Below, in pieces: positions 13,308 through 26,300 of a stretch of DNA of 64,000 nt. The DNA is from Cucumis sativus. Lineage: Eukaryota > Streptophyta > Magnoliopsida > Cucurbitales > Cucurbitaceae. The position numbers were made by a program, and so were the translations under genes. The notes under the pieces are model-generated. The model was not told the origin of the DNA, searched no databases, and worked only from the letters and a program-made list of their open reading frames with translations. The DNA lies in contig NC_026660.2 of assembly GCF_000004075.3 (NCBI RefSeq), positions 20,107,837-20,171,836 on the forward strand, given 5' to 3'. The number at the start of each line of letters is the position of its first letter. Position 1 is the first letter of the stretch.

Positions 13308-15181
13308 CTTTTCATAGTATCAACATGGGAGATGTTTCACGACCTTACTTGAACAGGGTTCTGTTCTATAAATTGTTCGTCTCGTCCTTGAGTACTAAAG
13401 AGACATGAGAGATGTTTCGAAACTTTGTGGCCTCAGGTGATAAAGAGCTTGGATCAGATGATCTCTGTAACATCATGTATCTGATTAAAATTTTTTAGGG
13501 AAAACCCCTGTACTTTTTTTTTTTCCTAGAAGAGAAATGGAAGGATTATATCAATGGAGGACATAGAGAAAAAGGGAGATCGGGATATTTCCCGCATGTT
13601 GAGATTAAAAATGCACCAAAATTAGAGGTAAGAATTGATAAGTAAATTACATGTAGTTTTCTTTAGATTTCCTTTTGGTTAGAAATGGTTTGTGCACCGA
13701 CTACCATAGTGATTATTCGGTTAAAATACAATTTCAGGTAAGCCTAATTGGACCAATTAGACTCTAACCAAATCTATAAATTTATCAATTGCTTTTCCGT
13801 CTTAATCTCTGTTGAGTTCGATAAGCAAATGTTTTTTAATTAACTCTAAATTGAATAAGTTGGTGGTGAAGATGATCACATTCCCTATTTGGATGTGTGC
13901 ACAATTCTCGAAAATCTTAGTTATGTTGAATTGAAATAACCGAAAATGTATGGATTAAGTATGGAAGAGAATTATGCTTTTTTTGTTGGATTTGGTTGTA
14001 ACAGTATGATCTAGAATTTTAGATTTTCATTTCAATACGAAATCAGAAGTAAATGAAATAAGAAAATACATGCGAGTTGATAAGTGATGAGAACAAGAAA
14101 AAGGAATTGAAGAGAGAGAGAGAGAGAGGTTAGGAAAAAGAAATTGAAATTGTCTTTGTTTGTAATGGGAAACCCCAAACACGTGCATAGAATTTGATCA
14201 AACTCCAACGTGGATGCATAAATGTGATTTAGTCATACATGAAACGCAATTAAATAAATAACACACGATGAAAAAGGAAGCGTACCAATATTTTTACACA
14301 AAGTTCTTCAATATATTATGCTACTTTATACAGAAATAATTACTTTAAATTTTAAAATAATATATCCTTCAGACATATATGTGAAATGTTAAATGAATTT
14401 AAATGTAGAGAGTCGTATAGAAATTAGATACTAATCTATAAATTAGGTTCAAAGTATGAGTATACAAAGCAATATTTTAAAAGAATTATAAAATGTTGCA
14501 AAATTTTATATTTAACTATTATTGATAGAATTTGAAATATTTTATACATATTTTTATCAATTTTTTTTTTTTTTTACAATACTTACTCTAATAATATGTT
14601 ATAAAAAGAAACCAAGTATAACTTTTAAATATTTATGTGCATTTTCGGGTGTGAGACTCTGTTTAAGTGTACAATTAGAAGTTACCAAATAACACACTTT
14701 TTTTTTCCTTGTTAACATTTAAAAACTCAAATAGTTATAACTTAAACAATTATGGTATAGAATCATAAAAATAGAGCTGAGTTAAAGTCTATTAGATTGA
14801 AAGTGATTAATTTAAGGAGAGAACAACAAAAAGTGGAAGATATTAATTTTCTTTTTTATGAAATAAATAAAGATAGATATTTGTCGAAATATTGGGAGTT
14901 TGAAAATAAAAGGAAGGCAGTGTGGAAATGTCAAGATATTTAATTTTAGGTATTGACATTGTGGAAATTAAGGGATTGACATATGGAGGAGGCAATGAAT
15001 TGCATGAAGGCAACAAGACTCACTCAACCTTTCATATTCTTCTTCCTTCTTCCTCAAATGGGAACCCCAACTTTCTCTCTTTACTTTTTCTTCATTTCTC
15101 TCTTTACTTTTTCTTCATTTCTCTCTTCCCTTTCCCTTCCATTTTCTCCCAATTCTTTTGCTTTCCATTATTTCCATCCCA
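13308..15181. other. spacer with kinase promoter and 5'UTR
   Basis: No gene seen. It contains a (GA)n microsatellite near 14112-14129 and long AT-rich stretches. The last 150 bases are a strongly pyrimidine-rich leader of the kinase gene, holding a perfect 23-bp tandem duplication. Confidence 0.6.
15074..15119. repeat. 23-bp tandem duplication in CT-rich leader
   Basis: Two head-to-tail copies (15074-15096 and 15097-15119) of a CT-rich unit beginning tctctctttactttttcttc. They sit about 60-110 bases upstream of the kinase ATG, probably within the 5'UTR or core promoter. CT-rich leaders are common in plant genes; the duplication itself looks recent because the copies are identical. Confidence 0.85.
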
Positions 15182-18100
15182 ATGGGTAACTGCTTAGATT
15201 CTTCTGCTAAAGTTCAAAATGCCCACACCTCCCAAGGAACTCACGGTAACACTCTTATCTCCATTTCTATACATGAATCTCTGACCCTTTTCTTTTCTTC
15301 TCTTATTATTTATGTTTTTGCTCTCTTTTGGCCTTATGGTTTCTGGGTTTTCATTGCTTTGATCTTTTGCTTGGTTTGGTTATTTGGAATTTTTGGTGGA
15401 TTCTGCTGTTCCCTGTTGTTTTCTTTTTCCCCTCTTTTCTTTCTGGTTTTAGCTAATTTGAGATTAGGCTGCTGTTTTTATGATACTGTGTATTGGTTGA
15501 AGTTTCCAATTGTTTATTCTGTTTGGAAAGAAAAAAAAGATCTAGAGACAAATGTAATTTGTTAAAGTCAATGGAATTAATTATTTTTATTTGGAGCTTT
15601 ATGGGAAATGGGTAGAAACTAGAAAGTAATGGGTTTACTATTGTAAGCTTCTAACCTTGATTAATTAATTGAAAATTAAGTATGACAAAGTTGAATTAGA
15701 AATTTGTTTCAATTTTCCTAACTCCTAAGAAATCAACCATTGCCAAAAGTGAGCCTAGCCTATGCTTATACTATATGTTCAAATCCACCACTCCCTACAG
15801 CTATTGTATTGAAAAGATTTTAATCACATATTCTTGAAAAAGTAAAAACAAGATTTGAAATTCTTATTCATGAGGTAACAAATAAAATTATTCGTTTGAA
15901 ATTTTACAAATTTTTCTGGAAATGAACCAGAATGATAACCACTTACTTTTTAGTTCTTTGGCTCTTTAAAGTTAAGCCTATAAACACTAATTTATATTTT
16001 GGTTCAAGTGTCTGTTTAGTTCAAATTTCTCATGTCTTAAAAAGTTTTAAATCCACTTCCAATTTAATAACTTTTAGTTTCTAATACGTTATTAACTTTT
16101 TAATTTTCTGTTTTATAGGTTCCTATATTAATTTTGTTAGTTTTTGACCGATTTGATAATCATTTGAATTTTTAGAGTTACTTCTGTAAACACTACTTTT
16201 ACCGTACCAAAATAAGTTTATATGTTTTATTATCTACTTTCTACTGACGTTTTAGAAAACCAAGTCAAGTTTCTTTAGGACGAAAACCATATTAAAAAGT
16301 TAGGAGGTAACACGTAGAAATTTCAAAAGTAGAAAACTAAAAAGGAAATCTTAATAGTTATGCCTAAATATAGTACAACTTGCTTGGAATTAGTTGCAAG
16401 GGACGAGTGAAAAGGAATGAACCGTCTTAAGTTATAAAGTTGTACAAAAGTAAAGATGTTAATTTTTTCTCTTTTGATTTGCTAATCCAAATTTCCAAAA
16501 TTAAAAGGTTATATATATGTTTCTATAAAACTTAGAAGGTAAAAGGTTTTCTATAGTTATGTTATTTTTAAATGATTGTGGTCGTGACCGATGGAAGCAT
16601 TAAAGGACATAAATAACAACAGAGACCTATTAAATATATATATATATATAAGTTTATAGACTTATTAATAACTTTTAAAAGTACAAGAATTTAGAAATAC
16701 TTTGGAAACTTTTTGAAGTTAACACTAGGAGTAGGGGCCTATTAGATGGATACGTAATTAAAAGTTGAGAGATTTATTTATTTCTTGTAGTACAGAGTCA
16801 GAAAGATGCAACCTTAAAAATTGGGCGGAGATATTTTACAAACTTATTAGTACTAGAGAAATTAAATAGATATTAGATACAACTTTAGTTTTAAGGATTA
16901 AATAGATATAACTAACGAATCCCTGACACTGTCGTGGTTTTCCTTTATGGATCAGAAATCTCCCAAAATTCAAGCAAGCGACATCCATTAGTGCCTTCCA
17001 ATCTTCCTAACTCATTGGTGGATAGGAATAACAACGTACTAAGTCTTCCCACACCAAAAACAGAAGGTGAAATACTGTCATCTTCGAATTTGAAGCCTTT
17101 CTCTTTCAATGAGCTCAGGAGTGCTACTAGAAATTTTCGACCTGATAGCTTGCTAGGTGAAGGGGGATTTGGTTATGTTTTCAAAGGATGGATTGATGAA
17201 AATACATGGGCCGCAGTGAGGCCGGGAATGGGAATGGTTGTTGCAGTCAAGAAGCTTAAGCCTGAAGCTTCCCAAGGCCACAAGGAGTGGTTGGTGGGTA
17301 TAGCCTAATTGATGCTATTTTCTTTTTCACTTTTCTTGTGTTCCTTCTGTTATATTCTTTTGTCTCCAACTAACTGCAATTAAAATTCAGACAGAAGTTA
17401 ATTATTTGGGCAAATTTCATCATCCAAATCTAGTTAAGCTGATTGGGTATTGCTTGGAAGGCGAGAATCGTTTATTGGTATACGAGTTTTTGCCAAGAGG
17501 GAGCTTGGAGAATCATCTCTTCAGAAGTAAGTTCTGTAAACTTTAGTTGTACATAGTGGAAAAAGGGCCTTTACTATGGATGCTCCATATAGTTGACTCT
17601 GCTGCTTGGATTCATACAATGTCATTGACTCTGTTTCTTGAATATTCTTCTACGAAATTTGTCTGCCTCTCTCTCAAATGCTCTAATTATCAGTTTTCAC
17701 ATTGTAAAGATAGTTAACAGTTCATTTATGTACCCTGATATGAACTGGATTAGGAGTACTCAAAGGGGGTGTTTGAGGTATTGATGAGTTACGAAGTCTA
17801 GAGTTAATATGTCAGAATTAGGAAGAGGGCAGAGTTGTAAAATGGAGTTTCTCGATAAATATGCAAAATAAAGAAAGGGGAGAGTATGAAGTTTCTCGAT
17901 AAATGTGCAAACTTCAATAATTTACCATTGAAGTTGAGTTAACTAACACCAACTAATGAAGCTGGTGGGCCAAACCCCTCTGAAGTGTTCATAATGGTTG
18001 CTTTTGCATCTTGAAAACTGTTTACATATGACCCTCTTTATAAACTTTTCTCTCTTTCGAACAGGTTTATAGTGAAAAAATTGCTTTTATGTGGGTTTGG

Positions 18101-19350
18101 ATATTATATGAATAAAATATCATGTGAAACTCACATTTTATTTCGACTTATAATATATGTAATTCAACAAGCTCACATGATAAGTTCTGTTGTGCAGGGG
18201 GTTCCCAGCCTCTTTCTTGGGCACTGAGGATCAAAGTGGCAATAGCTGCTGCCAGAGGGCTTTCCTTTCTCCATGAAGCCGAATCACCTGTTATATATCG
18301 CGATTTTAAGGCATCCAACATCCTACTTGATGCAGTAAGAAAGCGATTCTTGTAGAGAAAAACACCCACATCCGTTCTGCACAAATGCTATACAATCTTG
18401 TTACAAGAAGTGTTGTTTGTAATGCAGGAATTTAATGCAAAGCTTTCTGATTTTGGTTTGGTAAAGGCTGGTCCAACTGGAGATAGAACTCATGTAACTA
18501 CTCAAGTTATCGGGACCCGTGGCTATGCTGCACCTGAATATATTGCTACAGGTTCGTAACATATCCTATATTGCACTTTTGCAAAGTGTTGGTGGTTCTC
18601 TCTTTTATTTACATAAGCTGAAATACGTGTTAGCTAAATTTGAAAGGATAAGGCATTATTTGTTAAACCATTTAGTTTTAGAATTATTGAACTTACAAAT
18701 ACTACTTCAACAGATGAATTTGTTATCTATATTTTCAAAATCTAGGTCAAGCTTTGAAAGCGAAGTAAGTAGACCGGTCTGATAACAATTCGGTTTTTGG
18801 AAAATGTACACAGAACAGAATCCTAGCTTTTACACTACGCACTATCCATTATCCATGCAATGTATTTCATTGAGGTTTCTGCTTTATGGTGTATGTTTAT
18901 TTTTCATGAAAATAAAAAAAAAATCATAGCAATTAACCCTTTAATATCCACTTCTGTCTAGGTCGACTGACATCCAAAAGTGATGTTTATAGCTTTGGAG
19001 TTGTGTTGCTCGAATTGTTGTCAGGTCAACGTGCTGAGGACAATCTTGTTGAGCGGGCAAGCCCTTATTTGGGTGATAAAAGAAAGTTATTCCGAATTAT
19101 GGACACCAAACTCGAAGGACGATATTCTAAAAAGGGAGCTTATGTAGCTGCAAATTTAGCTTCACAATGTCTTACGAGTGAACCGAGGGCCCGACCTCGA
19201 ATGGCAGAAATTTTGGGTGCATTGGAGGAACTTGAAACCCCCAAAACTCCAGCTAGAATCTCACATTCAGTTCAACGTAGTACTCCTACTTTGTCAAACT
19301 CGAACCCTGATGGGTCTCTCTCGAAACCGCATCAGAAGTCACAACAATAA
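15182..19350 (+). CDS. receptor-like cytoplasmic kinase, RLCK-VII (PBL) type
   Basis: Ser/Thr kinase of the PBS1-like group that relays signals from cell-surface receptors at the plasma membrane. Exons: 15182-15245, 16956-17293, 17391-17526, 18198-18334, 18428-18551 and 18962-19350, 1188 nt, 395 residues. MGNC at the start predicts N-myristoylation on Gly2 and palmitoylation on Cys4. Kinase signatures: glycine loop GEGGFG (89-94), VAVK lysine 120, YRDFKASN with catalytic Asp215, DFG at 233-235, and the RLCK-VII type activation segment ending [14 protein letters not shown]. All catalytic residues are present, so it should be active. Oddity: between LLSGQRA and [10 protein letters not shown] about eight residues usual in this family (around a 'DxTKVGxEQxLVDWA' stretch) are missing without loss of frame. 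Closest by memory is the PBL2/PBL3/APK2 branch; I give no symbol because paralogues are many. Confidence 0.93.
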
Positions 19351-20391
19351 TAATGAAGATGTATTGTATAGAGCTTGCTAAGATTTGAGCTGGGTAAAAA
19401 TCTTTCATAACGTCCATGCTACTGCCAGATATTGATCAACTTTTGGTATACTATGATTTTAGTTAACAAAAACATAGAGGAAATTGGATAGTTTCTTAAA
19501 GGTCAGAGTATTAACATGTATAACAACATAGAACAACTTTTTTTAATTCCAATATAGTTCCTCTTGTAATTCTTTAAAAATGATGCAATATACACAATTG
19601 TGTATAATTTAACTTGAACCTTACTAATTGTGTGAAATGTACATGAAAATGTCATTCTTTTTTTAGTACAATGGTATGACGAAAAGAATGGGAAGACTCA
19701 CGTTAACAATTTTTTTTTTTTAAATGAACAAAAAAATGATTTACATACACATGGGAGATACTTTTTCAAAGCTGTAATTTTAAAAAATAGATCTTAATTA
19801 TTATTTCCTTATAAATTTTTGGACTAGTCTAGTAGAAGAAGGTTTGCTGAATGTGACAGATACACAAATAATATCATCTTGCATGCTCTAAAATTTCACA
19901 AGTTTAGAGGGAAAAAGAGTGGTATGCGGAGGAGTTGATGAGCCTTCAAGAAGAGATGTTTAATAGTTTAGAATCCCAATATTTTTTAAAGTCAATTTAT
20001 ATCTCATTTAATATGGAGATACATACAATTACAATGAAACAATGGTGTCTACCAATATATTTAGATAATTTTAAGAGATTATTTCAAATAATAAATTTAT
20101 TTGAGTAGAAATTGTTAAGAGGGTTGTCATTAAACATAATTAATTTTTTAAAGTAAATAAGAGAGGATTGAGGAAAATATCAGCAACAGATTTCGTAAAG
20201 ATTTAGTGATATTTTCAAATTCAAAAGTAACCAAACTTTTGAACTTTCCATATTAAGATTCTGCATTGAGGTAGGAATTAATCTCATTTCTTAGTTCTAT
20301 GTATATCCAAACAATTCATATATATGTATATATAAAGAACGCTCATCTAGCCTTAATTGGCCTCTCTTGATTTGTAGATTTTTGGGTTTCA
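19351..20391. other. spacer between kinase and xylulose kinase
   Basis: No gene seen. The left part is presumably the kinase 3'UTR. The right end holds the XK2 promoter, with a TATA box at 20329-20336. Confidence 0.6.
20329..20336 (+). promoter_or_regulatory. TATA box of XK2
   Basis: TATATAAA lies 56 bases before the XK2 ATG at 20392, giving an expected transcript start near 20360 and a short leader. It sits in a run of alternating TA, so the exact box is uncertain. Confidence 0.55.
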
Positions 20392-23300
20392 ATGGAGCAT
20401 TTATCTCTACCCGATAACTCTTACTTTCTCGGATTCGACAGTTCTACACAGTATGTTTTTGCCAACAATTGAGATTCTTCGTTTCTTCTATGGATTCAGT
20501 TTTGATTTCGTTTAGAATTTTGAATCATTATTGATGTGTACCCCCCTTTTCTTTTCTTTTTTTAATCTTTTTCACTGAACTGATTTTTCTGTTAGGTCTC
20601 TGAAAGCAACTGTGTTAGATTCCAATCTCAACATTGTTGCCTCAGAATTAGTTCATTTTGATTCAGAACTGTCCCATTACAAAACCCAAGATGGAGTTTA
20701 CCGTGATTCTTCTATCAATGGCCGAATCGTTTCCCCCACATCCATGTGGGTGGAAGCTTTGGACCTCATGCTTCAAAAGCTAGTCAAGTCCAATTTGGAT
20801 TTCGCTAATATTGCTGCAGTCTCTGGGAGTGGACAACAACATGGTAGTGTTTATTGGAAAACTGGAAGTTCTACAATCTTATCTTCATTGGATCCTCAGA
20901 AGCCATTAGCGGGTCAGCTTGTGAATGCCTTTTCCATTAAAGAATCACCCATATGGATGGATAGTAGCACTACTGCACAATGTCGGCAGATCGAGGAAGC
21001 CGTTGGGGGAGCTTTAGAATTGTCTACACTTACAGGATCGCGAGCATATGAAAGATATACTGGACCCCAGATCAAGAAGATATATGAAACTCAGCCTGAA
21101 GTTTATCAAAATACTGAAAGGATTTCCCTTGTCAGTTCTTTTGTGGCGTCTCTTCTTATTGGAGGATATGCCTCCATTGATGAAACTGACGGTGCAGGAA
21201 TGAATTTGATGGATATTAAACAAAGAACCTGGTCTAAGAAAGTGTTAGAGGTACAATGTGCTGAAACTATGATTATGCGATGAATATTATTTGTTAAATT
21301 CCAATAATCCTTTTCACATTCTTGTTCCTTGATTTTATTCTTAATTCCACCAATACCATAGGCCACTGCCCCTGGTCTGGAGGAGAAACTTGGGAAGCTA
21401 GCCCCTGCATATGGTGTGGCTGGTTACATTGCTCCATATTTTGTCAAGAGGTTAGTCTCCTTCCTCAGACCTGCATAAAGAAAGTTGAAAACATTCTTTT
21501 TTTATTAATCTTGGATCTAATGTCTCTTACATAAGAGCGTAGTACATAGAATGTAACCTCGTTGGTATATCTTAACATACAATGCAGTACAAAAGTTTTC
21601 CACAACATGCTTTTAAGATTATGTCAAACATTAACATAGGAGAGTTAGTCATATGGATGTTCCTATCTAGTAAAGGATTAGCAAAATGAAACATTTTGTT
21701 CTATAATCATCCATTTTATTCATTTCATATGCATCTGTACTATCTCAGATCTTTTAGTGAGTTCTGTGTCTTTATCTTTTGGGTTCCGTTGTAACTTGAC
21801 CAATAGGGAACCAACGGATGTGGCCTCTCTTCTTTCCTTACTTGAGGGGTTCATTGATAGATAGGGGAGGAGAGATGCTCGTGTTTGGATTCCTAATCCT
21901 AGTCAGGGATTTTCTTATAATTCTCTAATTGGTCTGTTGTTGGATCCCGCTCCCTCTAAGGAGTTGGGTCTTCGATGTGGTTTGGAGGATTAAGGTTCCT
22001 AAGAAAGTTAGGTTCTTTACCGTCTTGCTTGGTCGAGTTAAAACTGTTGATAGGCTTGTCTGGAGGTGGACTTCACCTGTTGGGTCTTTTTGCTGTTTGA
22101 TGTGTCAGATGGTGGATGAAGGTTTTGATCACCTATTTTGGGATTGTCAATTTGCGAGGCCTGTTTGGTGCTCTTTCCTTCAGGAGTTTGGTGTCAGCTA
22201 TTTGGTGTCAGTTATGCCGACCGGAGGAGTGTTAGAGCGATGATTGAGGAGTTCCTTATCCATCTTCCTTTCACTCTCATAAGGGAGGCTTTTTATGGCG
22301 TGCCGAGGTGTGCGCGTTTATTTGGGATATTTGGGGCGAATGGAATGTTAAGATGTTTAGGGGTAGAGAGAGGGGCATAGTGGGATTTAGTTCTTGGTTA
22401 GATATCATGCGTCTCTTTGGTCTTCAGTTTCGAAGAACTTTTTTAACTATTCTACCGGCAACATTTTACTTCGTTGGTCTCCCTTCCTTTAATGGGATGG
22501 TTTTTTTTATGCCCTTGTATTCTTCATTCTTTCTCAATGAAAGTAGTTGTTTTCATAAAATATATACACACACATACATGCATCATATATACATATTAAC
22601 CCAGCACAACTTTGTCAATGATAATTGATCAAATTAGTGGAAACTAGAATGAAAACTAATTTTCATCGCTCTATATGCGCTTAATTTCCCTATAAAATTT
22701 CATAATTTGAAAATCAAGAATATGGCATGAGTATGTAATAGGGAATCTCTTTCCATATGTTTATGAAGGTTGCATCTCATAATTTCCATACTACGTGTGC
22801 TATGTGTGGGAGTGCTCTCCTTCAACATCTTCATGCTTTGAGTGACATAAAACGCTTTTACCATAATTCAAATTTTGTGAATAATATGCTTGCGAACTGC
22901 AAAGTAATTTTATCTCATGATCTGGAGGCATCTCAAAAACACTTTGGAGAATGTAGAACAAATATCAAAGATTTTTTTCATACTTTTCACTTAAGTTTTT
23001 ATAATTGAAGTATTTTGCTAAAAGTACTTATCCTAGAAACATTAACAAAACTTGCTGTTTTATTAAAAGGTACTTGCTAGTAAGTTAAACTGCTGATGAT
23101 TTTACAAATCTTGGTGTAGATATAACTTTAAGGAGAATTGCATGGTTGTTCAGTGGTCAGGAGACAATCCCAACAGCCTTGCAGGTGATTAAAATCATCT
23201 TTTCCTTTTGTAACTTCCCTCCCTATGTGCATGATATTTTCTTTCTCTGCTTAAATATAAGAAGATACGAATGATTTCTGTTGAAACATTTATGTTCTTG

Positions 23301-26300
23301 CTTTGTAATGCCAGTTTGGTCTGGATATATGACATTAAATTCATCTGATTTTTGTAGTTCTCTAGTTACCCCAATTCATGATTAGTTCAATTTACTTTCT
23401 AGATTTAAATGCTAGTAGATTGGGTTTGGACTAGTAAATGAAGGTGTTGGAACTTAAGGCTGATCTGGTGCAATTTAAACCATTTCCTCTTTAGCTTGAT
23501 TAAGTGAGAAGGAACACAGAGGGATCTTATAATGATCCTAGGTTATCAATATTTCAAGGTTCTCAACTATTGGGATAAAAACATTAATGGCTTCCAGTGT
23601 AGTCCGAATTTTGTATATTTTTCTTGCATATTTTTCTCTTTTAACTATATTTTGTTTACCCCTTATTTTGGGAACACGCAGGTCTAACTCTTAATACTCC
23701 TGGGGATCTTGCAATTAGTCTTGGGACAAGTGACACTGTGAGTTCATCTATTGTTTTAGTAAATTCAGAATGTGAGATTGTAGTTTGAGTTTAACTGGAC
23801 TGGGAGCTGGCTGGCAGAGTACCAATCTAATAAGTGCTTTACTTTATTTCAAGCTGGTAAAGTCAATGGGAGGATATCAAAAGAGTGTTTGGAGTTGTTT
23901 TTGAAAAACTGCCTTTTAAACCAAATCAAATTTTCTATTGTGCCTTTAGAAAAATAATATTAATATAAGGGCATGTTTGGGAGTGAGCTTAAAAAGATTA
24001 AGTAGTTTTTTTCGTGTTATCTTGAAACATCTTTAATCTTTCAAAATCAATTTAGTATTTGATTTTATACAGTCAAACCCAAATTTTATAGCATTAGAAC
24101 TGATATTAGTCATTAAAAATATGTTTTGGAATGATTTTGAATATGAAAAATTGATTCTAACCATTTCAAAAACACTGGATACATGCACTAAGTATATTTG
24201 GTATAGCTTATTGAGTGGTTTAGAGGATTGTGTTTTTTTTTTAATTGTAATAAATAAAAACCACTTCAGAAAATTGTTAATTCAATAACAACTTTTGAAG
24301 CAAGGAAAAAAAACACATTTCTTTTTTATAAAATCACTTTTGGATGGCAATAAAAGATACTGTTCTTTAAAACACTTTTAAAAATAATTATAAAGTTATA
24401 TATCAATTGAAAATAATTATTTTTTAAAAGAGGTGCTTAAACTAGAAGGTATTGCAAACACACCCAATACATTTCCTTTTATTAATATATCATAGGTTTT
24501 ACAAGTCTTAGTCAAATCTTGTAGTTTGTAATCCGTTTGTACATATTATTTAGGTATTTGGGATTACTAGCGATCCGCAACCCAGGTTAGAGGGTCATGT
24601 TTTTCCAAACCCAGTAGACCCGGAGAGCTACATGGTAATGCTGGTTTACAAGAATGGATCATTGACACGCGAAGGTGATGCAATTTCCTTTGCCTTTATT
24701 GTAAGTTGTTTTGTTTAATTGTACCTTTTAAATTTAATGAAAAATTTTCTTCAGATGTTCGCAACCGCCATGCAGAGAAGTCTTGGAATACATTCAATAA
24801 ATTTCTGCAGCAAACACCTCCTCTAAACGGTTTAAGACAATCCCATTTTTTCAACTTGTAATATTTGTGGTTTCATTTATTTTTCCTTATCTTGAGCTGT
24901 ATTATGTAGGTGGAAAGATTGGATTTTACTATAAGGAACATGAAATTCTTCCACCCCTTCCAGGTAGAACTCCCATTATTGCTCACACTCTTTGGTGTGT
25001 CTGAATTCTTTGGACAGAAACACATAAAGAAGAGTGAAGTCTTTTTTCTGGAATTTTTCTATTATTCAAATAAAATGACAAACTAGGGGTTTTTTTTACT
25101 AAACCCAATAGTCAACTAAAATATCAGGAAAATATAAAACGTTACAACTTCTAAAATATCAGGGGAATATAAAACCAACAGTCAACTAATTGCTAACAGC
25201 ACAGTGAGCATAACACAGTGAGCATAATACATCAAATTCCTCCCCCTTAAGAAGAGCAAACTCGTCCTCGAGTTTTAGGTTGAAAGGTGTAGCTGGTCGG
25301 GAGGGAAATACTTGAATATATCAACCACATTGAAGATAGGATTAATGTGTATGTGATGGGGGAGATCAATCTTGTATGAATTATCTCCAAATCTCTTGAT
25401 TATTGGATACGGTCCTATCTTCTTTGGCTGTAGTTTGTTGTATTTTCCTGCCGATAGTCTTGCCTTTCGAAGGTGTATCATTACTAGATCTCTTCCCTTG
25501 AATTCTTTAAATCTTCGATGTTTATCGTCTTGACTTTTGTATGCTTGGTTCATCTTTTCAATTTGGGCGGTTATGACTTTATGGAGCTTTGTTATTCTTT
25601 CCGCCATATTTTCAACTTCGGAGCTAAAATCAACATTAGAAGGTATGTTAGTAAGATCAACAGTTAGTCTAGGTAACTTAGTATACACTTTTTCAAATGG
25701 TGACTTCCCTATTGTTCAGTTTTTCATGTGATTGTACGCAAATTCTGCTTTGGCTAGGACAAGATCTGCTTAGGTTTATCACCTCCAATGCACCTTATGA
25801 GATTGGCAAGTGTCCTATTTGTAACCTCGGTTTGCCCATTGGTTTGGGGGTGACTAGTGGTGCTAAACTTGAGAGTTGTGTTGAATTTTTTCCAAAGTGT
25901 CTTCTAAAAGTGACTTAGGAACTTGACGTCACGGTCGGAAACTATGGACTTGGGGATTCCATGCAACCGTACCAATTCTTTAAAAAACAGATTAGCAATA
26001 TAAATGGCATCCGATGTTTTCCTACAAGGCAAGAAGTGAGACATTTTGCTAAATCGATCAACTATAACAAGGACAGAATCATACCCCGGTTTTTTTTATC
26101 CAACTCACTTTGTATGGCTGTGGATGTGGGTCAAGTTTGAGGTTGGAGCGCTTGAACAAGTTTTGAGTAGACAATGCTCTCGCTACTTCCGCTATCAATT
26201 ATGACATTGCAAAGTTTACCGTTAATTGTGCAGCGTGTACGGAACAATGAATGTCGTCGAGGGCGAGTTTCTGTTTTTGGTGTTAGGAGAATTCGTTGTA

